In this document: positions 27,027 through 35,431 of the stretch, piece by piece
Position numbering within the stretch: position 1 is the stretch's first letter
Layout: every line of letters starts with the position of its first letter
Origin: Agarivorans sp050870875
GTDB taxonomy: Bacteria; Pseudomonadota; Gammaproteobacteria; Enterobacterales; Celerinatantimonadaceae
Direction of reading: 5' to 3'
NCBI RefSeq assembly: GCF_050870875.2
Contig: NZ_CP194041.2
Coordinates: 930,001 to 994,000 of the forward strand
DNA: 64,000 nucleotides
Made by a program: the position numbers and the translations under genes
Notes under the pieces: model-generated
The model's input: only the letters and a program-made list of their open reading frames with translations
Told to the model about the DNA's origin: nothing
Databases searched by the model: none

Positions 27027-27632
27027 GTGGCAGAGTTAGAGGGTAGTAAAATAAAAGAGTTGTTACGTCGAACTAAGTTAACAACAAAGTCACGCTATAG
27101 AGCAAGTGAGCGACTTGCAAGACACCAAAAAGTATCTCAGTGGACTGTTGCTTTCATTTCATGCGCGTTAATCTTTATTCCACTATTTCAAGCTTATGGT
27201 GTTGAATTAACCCTTTCATCGCAGCTATTAAATAGTTTTCAATCGGTCTTGGCTGTAATGGTTCTTGTATATTCATTGCTATTAGGTCAAGAAAATTTTG
27301 TGTCTAGATCTGAATCAATGCAAAGAAATGGCGTGGAACTTGGCAGGTTTGCTAGAAAATTAAGGGGGTTATCTGATTCTGACGAAAGTTACGATGAATT
27401 GGCTGAAGAGTATTATGACATATTAGAGAAATATGAAAATCATAAGCCTATCGATTATCTATTTACAAGATTACATCAAAAGCCTGAAAGTTGGGATGAA
27501 TGGCCAGCGTATTTGTGGCTTTGGGTTAGAGCGCAGTTATTTATGTGGTTAGGGTATTTTCATTACTTAACTGCAATTTCATTTGTGGCCTACATTTTTT
27601 ATTATGTATATACGAATATAAAACCAGGCTGA
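27027..27632 (+). CDS. SLATT-domain membrane protein (putative defence effector)
   Basis: About 201 residues from the GTG at 27027, which has AAGGA 10 nt upstream; a longer GTG frame from 26946 would run through the structured leader. It starts with a basic helix (KIKELLRRTKLTTKSRYRASERL), then two adjacent membrane helices (VAFISCALIFIPLF and LAVMVLVYSLLLG), a charged helical region and a C-terminal hydrophobic segment. This is the SLATT arrangement, a two-helix pore-type effector usually encoded with a nucleotide-signal enzyme or reverse transcriptase in abortive-infection systems. No such partner is visible here. AT-rich compared with neighbours; interpreted as the ORF of integron cassette 1. 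Confidence 0.75.
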   Translation: MAELEGSKIKELLRRTKLTTKSRYRASERLARHQKVSQWTVAFISCALIFIPLFQAYGVELTLSSQLLNSFQSVLAVMVLVYSLLLGQENFVSRSESMQRNGVELGRFARKLRGLSDSDESYDELAEEYYDILEKYENHKPIDYLFTRLHQKPESWDEWPAYLWLWVRAQLFMWLGYFHYLTAISFVAYIFYYVYTNIKPG

Positions 27633-27635
27633 AAA

Positions 27636-28435
27636 GCCATAATCGGGTAGCCGGAGGTATCTAACCTCCAGCCCCCACAACACCCTGCATGCGGCTCCGC
27701 ACAGGGCGTTTCCTGAAAACGGTTAAAATACAACGGCCGATTAGCTCCTTTGCATTCCAATGATGGCTTCTGTTTTTGCGCCATGACTCCTCAGTCCGGT
27801 CGGATACGGAGACAATGAGCTGCACAGGCTCCTCATTGATTTTCAGGTTCAGGCCTTCACCGTGTCCCAACCATTACGATGGGCGTTGGGCTACTATGCC
27901 GTCTGCTGACTTCTACTTAATCACCGTTTGAGTTGCCCCAACTAGCGCTATCGTTGTTCATCGAGTTTGCTCACTTAAGTTGATGAGGCTTAAGCGCCGG
28001 GCCTGTTGAACTAGCGGCCAAGCTAGTGAGTTAAACGATCGCAAGTTAAGCAGATCTCCCCAGATAAGAACATGCACTGTCTCTGCACTGCTGCATCATT
28101 TACGGTGGCCGTTAGATCACATGGCTTCGTTGTCTTGTGCCAACTCGCCTCCAGCCTACGCCTCATATGATGTTCTTGTTCATCAGCTCGCAGATTTTCG
28201 TCCGGCTTCCTTCAGACATTCCCTCGCGGCAATGCCCTTGCCATTCGCTAGTAGTTAGCGTTTAATAATCAAAGTGTTATTAAACGGTGACCTTCCTACA
28301 GAGGACTTTCACCTCATTAGTTCATACCCATGCTGGGCGTACACAAGTCAATGCACTCGGACTTGCTAAAGCTGTCACATTTTTTGTTCCAAAAAATCCG
28401 CCAACTTCACCAAGCCGGTGATTGAGGCGTTATAC
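27636..28435 (+). other. attC recombination site of cassette 1, split by a group II intron
   Basis: The left end is GCCATA at 27636-27641; the rest is ACAAGTC...GGCGTTATAC at 28343-28435. Joined across the intron the site begins CATAACAAG and ends GTTATAC (core GTT). The arms pair: left TCAATGCA against right TGATTGA with an unpaired G, and left CGGACTTG against CAAGCCG with an unpaired A. Extrahelical bases are the hallmark of attC sites. Total length about 99 nt. It follows the SLATT stop by 3 bp. Confidence 0.8.
27642..28342 (-). mobile_element. ORF-less group II intron inserted in attC
   Basis: On the minus strand the element begins GTACGCCCAGCATGGG and has GAGGTGAAAGTCCTC and GAAGGAAGCCGGACG, as in group II domain I. 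It ends with a domain V-like hairpin (27683-27706, CCCTG/CAGGG and TGCGG/CCGCA stems, flanked by CGC and GTG) and a domain VI hairpin (27653-27669), finishing CTACCCGAT. At ~701 nt it lacks the ~1.3-kb reverse transcriptase/maturase gene. The junction TTGT|TA on the attC bottom strand is the known target of class C-attC introns. Splicing would need a maturase supplied in trans. Confidence 0.8.
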
Positions 28436-28524
28436 GGCACTGGCTGGCTGCCGTAGGTTATTTTTGAAATCATACCAAACGCTTCAGGGAAAAAGGTATT
28501 ACGACTTTAAAGGAAGTAAATTAA

Positions 28525-30486
28525 ATGGAACCGGTTTATCTCGATTTTCATATACATACATCTTCGAATCCAGATGCTCCTAATCATGATTATGACTTAA
28601 CAGCGTTAAAAACTGGTATTGATGAAATTAGAAATGAGGCGCCTTATCTAATTTCCCTAACAGATCATAATTTCATTAATAAAAGTGCCTACCTAAAAGC
28701 TATACATGAATTTGAAAATTTATTACTTGGTGTTGAGCTGCACGTAAGAAATTATAAGGCTTGCAAGCCTTACCATTGCCATATTATTTTCAATATAAAT
28801 GATATAGATGAAAAAATAATTGATAGATTAAATGAAAAACTAGACCAGCTTTACCCAATAAAAGCCGTTACAAACGAGCATGACGTTCCGAGTTTAGAAG
28901 ATATTATGAATTGCTTTGACGAACATGAGTTCTTACTTCTACCTCATGGTGGGCAAAACCATTCAACTTTTGACCGGTCGATTCCTAAAGATGTAGAGTT
29001 TGATAAAACTTTAGAACGAAGTATTTATTACAATCATTTTGATGGCTTTACAGCAAGAGGGGTAAGTGGATTAGATAGAACACATAACTATTTCGAACGT
29101 CTAGGTATAAAAGATTTCGTAAACCTTGTAACAGCAACAGACAACTATACACCTAAAACATATCCAGACGGTAAGGCTGGTGTTGAAGCGTCGGATTTTG
29201 TACCAACTTGGATGCTTGCCTCTCCAACATTTAATGGACTTCGTTTATCCTTATCTGAATCTTCAAGATTGGCTTATGGTGAAAAGCCAGATTCATGGAC
29301 AGAGTACATAAAATCTGTTTCTTTAAAAAATGATAATGTGAATATCGATGTAAAACTAACTCCAGGTTTAAATGTTGTTATTGGCGGTTCATCTAGCGGT
29401 AAATCACTATTTGTTGATGCGGTATACCATAAGATCATTAACAAGGTAGATCAGAGTATATATTTTGATACTCCATTCAATATTGGTGAAATTGAGGTAG
29501 TGAACCCCGCAGGTCAAAAACCTCATTATTTTAATCAAAATTACATAATGAAAATTTGTGATCAAAAAGATCGAAACAATACAATTGATGATATTTCTAT
29601 TTTGAAAAATGTTTTTCCCCCAGACGAAGTGGAAAGACAAAAAATTATTAATGCATTACAAGATTTGAGCTCAACTCTCACTAAGTTAGTCCAGTCGATA
29701 ACAGAAATTGAATTACTACAAGAGTCTTTAAGTAGAATTCCATCGTTGGCTAGGCTAATAGTAACCGAAGCTATACAAGACAATCCCATAAGAAAGATAC
29801 AGCCTTGTGATAGAGATGTTGATTTATTAACCTACTCAGATGCTAATTATGAACGCCACACCAAAGTTCTAGATGAAATAGATTCATTCTTACTTCAAAA
29901 CCCTCTTGTCCAACATAATCAAAAACTGACTCAAGAATTAAAGATTGAATTAAAAAATGCTGTAGACCGTTCGAGGCTTGAGGGGTGTGTAAGAGAAGTT
30001 ATTGACAACCATAAAACTGAATTAGATGACAAACAAGTAAAAGAAAATAAACAAGTAATATCTAGAAGAAAAGAGTTTCAAAATTTATTAGATAGTTTAA
30101 AAATATACCTTAAGTATGAAAAACAGTTCCATACTTCACTGGAAATAATTGCAGACTTCTCCATTAATATCCCCACAAAACCGATTGTTTCTATGGGACA
30201 TTCATTGTCTATAGCCAATGAATTTGAGCTGACAAAAAATAAATTTTTAGATGTGATAAATGAAACCTTAAAAAAAGAGCATCAAATTACATCATTTGAA
30301 AATATCACCCCCGAGTCTCTTTTTAAACATCGTTTCCGTCGAAGAGAACCAAAGCTAGTTAATTATCAAGAGTTTGAAAATTATGTGAATAATCGGTTTT
30401 CAGAGATGAATAATAAGACCTACAAAATTAAGACTAATGATGGAAGAGACTTTGACAAATTAAGCGCTGGGTGGAAAACAGGGTGA
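28525..30486 (+). pseudogene. 5' part of PHP-domain/AAA ATPase gene (TrlF-like), interrupted by an IS
   Basis: 653 codons to a stop supplied by the IS. The N-terminal PHP phosphoesterase domain has metal ligands in DFHIHTS (residues 7-13), SLTDHN, GVELHVR, YHCHIIF and LPHGGQNHS. An ABC/SMC-type ATPase follows with Walker A GGSSSGKS near residue 290, then coiled-coil-rich helices. The frame reaches the signature LSAGWKT and breaks exactly at the IS inverted repeat. AGGAAG precedes the ATG. Such PHP-ATPases occur in defence islands; this copy lacks Walker B, so it should be inactive. ORF of integron cassette 2. Confidence 0.8.
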
Positions 30487-31727
30487 GAGCATGAATGCTC
30501 ACTTTTTACTCACTCCTTTAAAACCAGCCAGCAGCACCTTATCCAAATAGCTACAACTCATAGCTGCAATTTTCTGTTTGCGCCGGATGCTGGCTTTTCT
30601 TGTCGTTTCTGCACGCAGCATGTTTATAGCTATATGGCGCATACAAGCCATGATCTCTGCCGCGTTGCCACGGTAAATCTGGCAAGCATCTTCATTCATA
30701 GATGCATCCAAAACCCAGTGTAGACTGTTTTCTATGGCCCAGTGACCACGAACAGCAGCTGCAAAACGTTCCACACTGAGTTCTGCAGAACAAATATAAT
30801 AGCGATAATCGAGTGATTCTTTACCTGCTTTATCAATGCGATAACCAATGGCAACCCCGATACTTTTTAAGCCTTTCCAGTCTGGAAACTGTTTGATAAG
30901 TTCACCTGCAGGAAGTACATGATATTCACGGACTTCAACACGTCCATGGCCCTGTTCGATAGTGACATCATTCCGTAAGCTCGTAGCTTTTACGCTTTCT
31001 AACAGTGCTTGTTGAACAGATTTAGCCAGTGTCTCTTGGTTACCTTTAACTGCAAGCAGATAATCACCACCGTTATCGACGATGGTTGAAGCGATATTTT
31101 TCTGGCATGCAATGGCATCAATAGATACCAAACAACCTTTGATATCCAGTAGCTTAATGAGCTCCGGGATAGCCGTGATTTCGTTCGACTTAGCATCTGT
31201 TTTTAGCTGACCGATGACAACACCATTTTTAGTGGCGAATGCACTGACCATGTGAATGGTAGATTGCCGGGATTCACGATCATAGGAGCCACGCAAGACT
31301 TTGCCATCAATAGCGATCAGTTCGCCTTCGGAGCGAGCAGAGACTGCTTCCATCCAGCAGATGAAACACTGCTGAAACTCGCTAGAGTCAAGGCGCGAGA
31401 CGATTCTAGCAATGGTATCGTGAACAGGTAAACCATCTTTGAATAAGCCCTTATCTTGGAACCAATCAAGGTGGATTTCTCCAAAATCTTCAATGTCTTC
31501 CCATCCCTCGGCACCGGCTATCGCTGCACAAATAGTCAGGAATAGAACATCAAATAATGGATAACTGATTTTCGCTGACTGACGTGGGTCTTTTAGGTCG
31601 CCGAAATGAAGAGAAAAGGCATCGATACTCATGGTGATACTCTCGAAAAAGAGAGTATAAGATCACAACTCGATCTGCAGGTCAAATAGGATGAGCTTGG
31701 TTAAATAATGTTCGCGATCTCACCCTG
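30479..31727 (-). mobile_element. ISAs1-family insertion sequence
   Basis: 1249 bp bounded by perfect inverted 10-mers CAGGGTGAGA (30479-30488) and TCTCACCCTG (31718-31727). It carries one transposase gene on the minus strand. The flanks (GGGTGGAAAA on the left, GCAACAATAC on the right) show no target duplication, whereas the family normally makes 8-10 bp. That fits loss of adjacent target DNA after insertion. Confidence 0.88.
30499..31632 (-). CDS. ISAs1-family transposase
   Basis: 377 residues, full length for the ISAs1/H-repeat-associated DDE family. The N-terminal FGDLKDPRQSAKISYPLFDVLF is diagnostic, followed by AIDGKVLRGSYD (first catalytic Asp region), VSIDAIACQKNIA, HGRVEVREY and the HWAIENSLHWVLDASMNEDA segment with the catalytic Glu. 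It is intact, so this copy may still move. Confidence 0.93.
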   Translation of the reverse strand: MSIDAFSLHFGDLKDPRQSAKISYPLFDVLFLTICAAIAGAEGWEDIEDFGEIHLDWFQDKGLFKDGLPVHDTIARIVSRLDSSEFQQCFICWMEAVSARSEGELIAIDGKVLRGSYDRESRQSTIHMVSAFATKNGVVIGQLKTDAKSNEITAIPELIKLLDIKGCLVSIDAIACQKNIASTIVDNGGDYLLAVKGNQETLAKSVQQALLESVKATSLRNDVTIEQGHGRVEVREYHVLPAGELIKQFPDWKGLKSIGVAIGYRIDKAGKESLDYRYYICSAELSVERFAAAVRGHWAIENSLHWVLDASMNEDACQIYRGNAAEIMACMRHIAINMLRAETTRKASIRRKQKIAAMSCSYLDKVLLAGFKGVSKK

Positions 31728-31934
31728 GCAACAATACCTATGCTAGGTGACGCACAAAATATCATCATGTGTGTCAATGATGAAAACAAAATTTCAATAG
31801 CATCAAATCCATTAGAAGGATCTATTAATGGGAAAAATGTTGTTGATTTAATTGCCGAAGTTACTGATGGAGGTAAACCTTCGATTAAGAAACGAGTAAA
31901 AAAATACAACCTTAAAGATTTTAGGGAGGAATAA
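31728..31934 (+). pseudogene. 3' remnant of the PHP/AAA ATPase gene
   Basis: Right of the IS the frame reads ATIPMLGDAQNIIMC...NPLEGSING...VVDLIAEVTDGGKPSIKKRVKKYNL to a stop at 31934. It starts just after where the conserved SHN-ATIPM H-loop of this ATPase family would begin. The intact family has about 45-50 residues, including Walker B (IIDQPEDNL type), between LSAGWKT and NATIPM; these codons are missing from both fragments. An internal ATG at 31740 makes a 64-codon ORF, but it is the tail of the broken gene. Confidence 0.75.
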
Positions 31935-32170
31935 TGAAATTAATATTTAGTAAAAATGAGCAATTAGAAATTTCTGTTGAACTACACGATGGTGAAAATT
32001 CAAAAGAGTTTAATTATGTAGATATGGTTAAACACCTTATACATATCAAAAGGCTAGATTCCGCTGAAGTTATTGGTGAATTCTCGGAAGCAGAGAAAGC
32101 TAGTATAGACTCTATGGTTACGCATATAAATTCTGAAGTAGCAGGGTTTTATATTGAAGATGCAGAGTAA
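31934..32170 (+). CDS. Small acidic protein, partner of the PHP-ATPase
   Basis: 78 residues with a start overlapping the ATPase stop by one base (TAATG) and AGGGAGGA upstream. This shows translational coupling to the now broken ATPase gene. Acidic and soluble; motifs such as FNYVDMVKHLIHIKRL and SEAEKASIDSMVTHINSE. No family recognised. The two genes probably formed one functional unit inside cassette 2. Confidence 0.65.
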   Translation: MKLIFSKNEQLEISVELHDGENSKEFNYVDMVKHLIHIKRLDSAEVIGEFSEAEKASIDSMVTHINSEVAGFYIEDAE

Positions 32171-32214
32171 GTGGTTATTCATAATCTACTTTGAACTAAA
32201 GTCGTAATGAAGCC

Positions 32215-32289
32215 GTATAACAAGCAGTTGCAAGCGACACATTTTACTACGCCGTTTTTGTGCATGTGTCGCAGGCTCCAATTATTGCA
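32215..32289 (+). other. Degenerate attC-like site of cassette 2
   Basis: It begins GTATAACAAGCAGTTGCAAG, like the start of the cassette 1 attC (CATAACAAG). GCGACAC (32234-32240) pairs with GTGTCGC (32266-32272), and outer arms pair partly (CAGTTG with CCAATT). The expected terminal GTTRRRY reads ATTATTG, so the site is probably decayed. A 12-bp inverted repeat CGTTTTTGTGCA (32253-32264)/TGCACAAAAACG (32286-32297) overlaps it. It lies 45 bp after the 78-aa gene, where an attC belongs. Confidence 0.5.
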
Positions 32290-32315
32290 CAAAAACGCTA
32301 CATAAAAAAAGATAG

Positions 32316-32327
32316 CTAGACACCCAT
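32316..32327 (-). repeat. Right copy of 12-bp inverted repeat bounding the cassette region
   Basis: CTAGACACCCAT, perfect reverse complement of the copy at 26707-26718. It lies 27 bp past the second attC-like site and 130 bp before an IS256-family element. Confidence 0.45.
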
Positions 32328-32456
32328 CGTAACTCTATGAATGAAAGGCTGCCCTAACTGAGCCAATGGCTCACTTTGCAAAGCTGATTTGAATAAGAAA
32401 AATATTCCGTTGCGTGTGAATTTAAATAGAGACAGCAGATGACTAGATTGCTCTGC

Positions 32457-33763
32457 GAGCCTGTAAATTAAATTGTGTAATTGCTTATAATTAGGCCTGA
32501 ACAGGCTAAGGATAAGCAACATGGATAAGAAAGCTCTCGAAGCATTTGCTCGTGAAGCCGCTAAGTCAATCAAGACCCCTTCAGATCTAGATGACTTTCG
32601 TAAAATGTTAACCAAGGTGACTGTTGAGACAGCGTTAAATGCTGAGCTTGATGACCACCTCGGTTATCAGAAACACGCTGAAAAGCCCGATAAGAATAGT
32701 CGTAATGGTTATTCATCCAAGACCTTGATCACCGACGATGGTGAGATTGAACTGGATGTACCTCGAGACCGAGATGCCTCGTTTGAACCGAAGCTTGTTC
32801 GTAAGCATCAAACTCGATTTCAATCGATGGATGACAAGATATTAAGCCTTTACGCCAAAGGCATGACAACTCGTGAAATCGTCGCTACGTTCAAAGAAAT
32901 GTACGATGCTGATGTCTCTGCAAGCCTCATATCTAAAGTTACCGACTCAGTTCTAGAGCAGGTTGTTGAATGGCAATCACGGCCACTGGATGCAGTCTAT
33001 CCCATCGTCTACCTTGATTGCATCGTGGTGAAAATCCGCCAAAACAAACAGGTCGTCAATAAGGCGATTTACTTGGCTCTGGGCGTAAATATCGAAGGTC
33101 AGAAAGAACTTTTAGGGATGTGGATATCTGAAACGGAAGGTGCGAAGTTCTGGCTCAGCGTTCTCACTGAACTCCAGACTCGAGGTATCAACGACATTCT
33201 TATCGCTTGTGTTGATGGCTTGAAGGGCTTTCCAGATGCTATTAATGCCGTATTCCCAAAAACCCAAATACAGCTCTGTATCGTCCACATGGTGCGCAAT
33301 TCAATGAAGTATGTCCCTTGGAAAGACTACAAGGCTGTAACGGCAGATCTCAAAGGTATTTACCAGTCGAATACCGAGGAAGAAGCGCTTCTGGCCCTCG
33401 AACAATTTGGTGACCAGTGGGATGATAAATACCCACAGATAAGCCGCTCTTGGACAGCGCATTGGGATAATTTAAATACATTGTTCAGCTACCCTCAGGA
33501 CATTCGTAAAGCCATTTACACGACGAATGCGATAGAGTCCTTGAACAGTGTGATACGCAAAGCGACAAAGAAGCGTAAGCTATTCCCCACGGATGAATCA
33601 GCGAGGAAAGTTGTCTATCTTGCAATTATGGATGCATCGAAACGCTGGTCGATGCCAATAAGAAACTGGCGACAGGCTCTCAATCGCTTTATGATTATGT
33701 TTGAAGACCGACTTACTGATTACTTGTAACCCAAAGCAGTTACACAGAATTATTTACAGGGTC
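32457..33763 (+). mobile_element. IS256-family insertion sequence with 8-bp target duplication
   Basis: 1307 bp. The imperfect 28-bp inverted repeats begin GAGCCTGTAAAT on the left (32457) and GACCCTGTAAAT on the right (read inward from 33763), with 22 of 28 positions alike. It is flanked by TGCTCTGC at 32449-32456 and again at 33764-33771, the 8-bp duplication expected for the family. Clean boundaries and duplication suggest a fairly recent insertion. Confidence 0.93.
32521..33729 (+). CDS. IS256-family transposase
   Basis: 402 residues, full length for Mutator/IS256 transposases. Early KNSRNGYSSKT and LDVPRDRDASFEPKLV, then the DDE core: VYLDCIVVKIR (first Asp), ACVDGLKGFPDAI (second Asp), IVHMVRNS, and TTNAIESLNSVIRK carrying the catalytic Glu. 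It is intact and within matching inverted repeats, so probably active. Confidence 0.95.
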   Translation: MDKKALEAFAREAAKSIKTPSDLDDFRKMLTKVTVETALNAELDDHLGYQKHAEKPDKNSRNGYSSKTLITDDGEIELDVPRDRDASFEPKLVRKHQTRFQSMDDKILSLYAKGMTTREIVATFKEMYDADVSASLISKVTDSVLEQVVEWQSRPLDAVYPIVYLDCIVVKIRQNKQVVNKAIYLALGVNIEGQKELLGMWISETEGAKFWLSVLTELQTRGINDILIACVDGLKGFPDAINAVFPKTQIQLCIVHMVRNSMKYVPWKDYKAVTADLKGIYQSNTEEEALLALEQFGDQWDDKYPQISRSWTAHWDNLNTLFSYPQDIRKAIYTTNAIESLNSVIRKATKKRKLFPTDESARKVVYLAIMDASKRWSMPIRNWRQALNRFMIMFEDRLTDYL

Positions 33764-33893
33764 TGCTCTGCCAATTCACGACGGTGAGCTGTTCAGATAC
33801 GGCTAATGGGAGAAATCCTTCCATTTTTAGTCTTGCCATCACTATAATAAATTCGTATATCCTAGGGTTTAACTACTCCCGAATTCAACTCCG

Positions 33894-34950
33894 AACTGCG
33901 ACATTCTTAATTCTCAAGCCGCTTCCATTATTTCTTTGAAAATGACGGCGGGTTGCTTGAATCCTAAACATTTTTTCGGACGATAATTTATCCTTCGCTG
34001 AGCCCTCTCAATATCCTCATCACTGACAGTTCTTAGGTCTGTTCCTTTTTTAACGTATTGTCTCAATAAGCCATTAGCGTTTTCATTAGCTCCTCGTTCC
34101 CAAGAGCTATAGGGATGAGCAAAGTAAACCTCGGCCTCCAATGCCTCTGCTATTTCTTCATGGCCAGCAAATTCGCGACCATTGTCAGCTGTAATTGTAT
34201 GAACGAATTCTTTGTAAGGCATTAGCATATCAATGGTTGCTTTCGTCACATCTTTTGCCGACTTTGAGGGAACTTTTTTTGTCAGATAGAAACGTGTTTT
34301 ACGCTCTAAAATGGTGATGACAGCTCCTGTCCCGTGTTTACCTAAAACCGTATCAATTTCCCAGTCACCAAAACGTTCGCGGCTCTCAACAACTTCTGGC
34401 CGTTCATCTATCGAAACAGCATTTTTGATAGCAGGCGCTTTCTCTTTCTTACCTCGTCGATACCGTTTGTGGCCTTGGCGTAAGTGTCGAAAGAGTTTGC
34501 CACCCTGTCGCTTATTACGAGCAACAAAACGGTAAATCCACTCATGACTCACGTTAGCTCCAGCGCGGGTTAAGACATTAGATATTTGCTCTGGACTCCA
34601 ATCAATAGTCAGCAACAATTCTACAAAACCTATGCGTGACTGAGATATTCGATACTTACGAGCTTGCCTTCGTTTCACTACCGCTAATTGATGGGCTCTA
34701 TCTGGCAGATACTGCTCCTTCTTACCACATCGCTTCAACTCTCGATAAATAGTTGAGCGGTGGCATTTAACTGTATTGGCAATTTCTGGTACTGAAATCC
34801 CCTGTTCCAAAAGGGCTGAAATCTGATATCTTCTCCCCTCGGTCAACTGCTGATAATTCATGGTAGTACTGCTTGTTTCTTTGGCGAGAAGAGCGTACCA
34901 CTTTCGGCAGTTGGCTTCCTCTTCTACACCTTTCCATGAATGTCGCAGTT
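33894..34950 (-). mobile_element. IS30-family insertion sequence
   Basis: About 1057 bp bounded by inverted 13-mers AACTGCGACATTC (33894-33906) and GAATGTCGCAGTT (34938-34950). One transposase gene fills the minus strand. A 2-3 bp target duplication is not obvious. The right end lies 1 bp from the stop codon of the next chromosomal gene, leaving that gene complete. Confidence 0.85.
33914..34861 (-). CDS. IS30-family transposase
   Basis: 315 residues. N-terminal helix-turn-helix LTEGRRYQISALLEQGISVPEIA...HRSTIYREL is diagnostic of IS30. Catalytic DDE residues lie in FGDWEIDTVLG, TADNGREFAGH and GANENANGLLRQYVKKGTDL. Length is normal and no frameshift is seen. Confidence 0.95.
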   Translation of the reverse strand: MNYQQLTEGRRYQISALLEQGISVPEIANTVKCHRSTIYRELKRCGKKEQYLPDRAHQLAVVKRRQARKYRISQSRIGFVELLLTIDWSPEQISNVLTRAGANVSHEWIYRFVARNKRQGGKLFRHLRQGHKRYRRGKKEKAPAIKNAVSIDERPEVVESRERFGDWEIDTVLGKHGTGAVITILERKTRFYLTKKVPSKSAKDVTKATIDMLMPYKEFVHTITADNGREFAGHEEIAEALEAEVYFAHPYSSWERGANENANGLLRQYVKKGTDLRTVSDEDIERAQRRINYRPKKCLGFKQPAVIFKEIMEAA

Positions 34951-34951
34951 A

Positions 34952-35431
34952 TTATCTGAAATCGGGCTTAACTAAACCTGTGAGAGCATCAATGACCATT
35001 TGATGATCCTCTTCTTCTGGGAGGCCAGAGACAGTTACGGCACCAACCAAACCACAATCTTTTATCCTAAGCGGAAATGCTCCACCATGCGCGCAATATT
35101 CATATGCATTAATATGTGCCTGCTGTTCAAAGGCTCTATTTTTAGCTTGGTTGTATTGACCAACATAGTATGAGCTGTGACCAAATCGCAAAACAGTTTG
35201 TCGTTTTCGTTTTATCCAATGTTGATTATCCAGCTGGGTGCCATGCATCGCATAACTGAATAAATTCTGGTTAAAGGCATATACTTCAATGGCAATAAGA
35301 ACATTTTTTGCTTCAGCGAGCTCTTTCAATTTGCAACCTAACTGCCATGCAGTTTGATTATTAAATCGTTCAAATTGCAGTTCGCTTTCCTGAAGTAATA
35401 AATCAGGCAATATATTATCGGTACTCATCAT
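34952..35431 (-). CDS. UPF0303 / HbpS-like heme-degrading-domain protein
   Basis: 159 residues of the UPF0303 (YBR137W-like) branch of the HbpS/GlcG fold. The C-terminal AYEYCAHGGAFPLRI...GLVGAVTVSGLPEEEDHQMVIDAL is characteristic. These proteins often accompany sugar or glycolate catabolic genes, and their biochemical role is unsettled. The start overlaps the stop of the oxidoreductase gene by 4 bp (ATGA). The 3' end touches an IS30 element yet the final residues VKPDFR look native. Confidence 0.8.
   Translation of the reverse strand: MMSTDNILPDLLLQESELQFERFNNQTAWQLGCKLKELAEAKNVLIAIEVYAFNQNLFSYAMHGTQLDNQHWIKRKRQTVLRFGHSSYYVGQYNQAKNRAFEQQAHINAYEYCAHGGAFPLRIKDCGLVGAVTVSGLPEEEDHQMVIDALTGLVKPDFR

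Noticed and set aside
26833..27632. Retron (structured RNA plus SLATT effector)
   Set aside because: No reverse transcriptase gene is present, and the only reverse-transcriptase-related sequence is the ORF-less group II intron.
27661..27870. 69-codon ORF (MGHGEGLNLKINEEPVQ...)
   Set aside because: It lies within the group II intron; such frames are commonly mis-annotated intron sequence.
31740..31934. Independent 64-aa gene
   Set aside because: It is the 3' remnant of the PHP-ATPase gene continuing in frame from the IS border.
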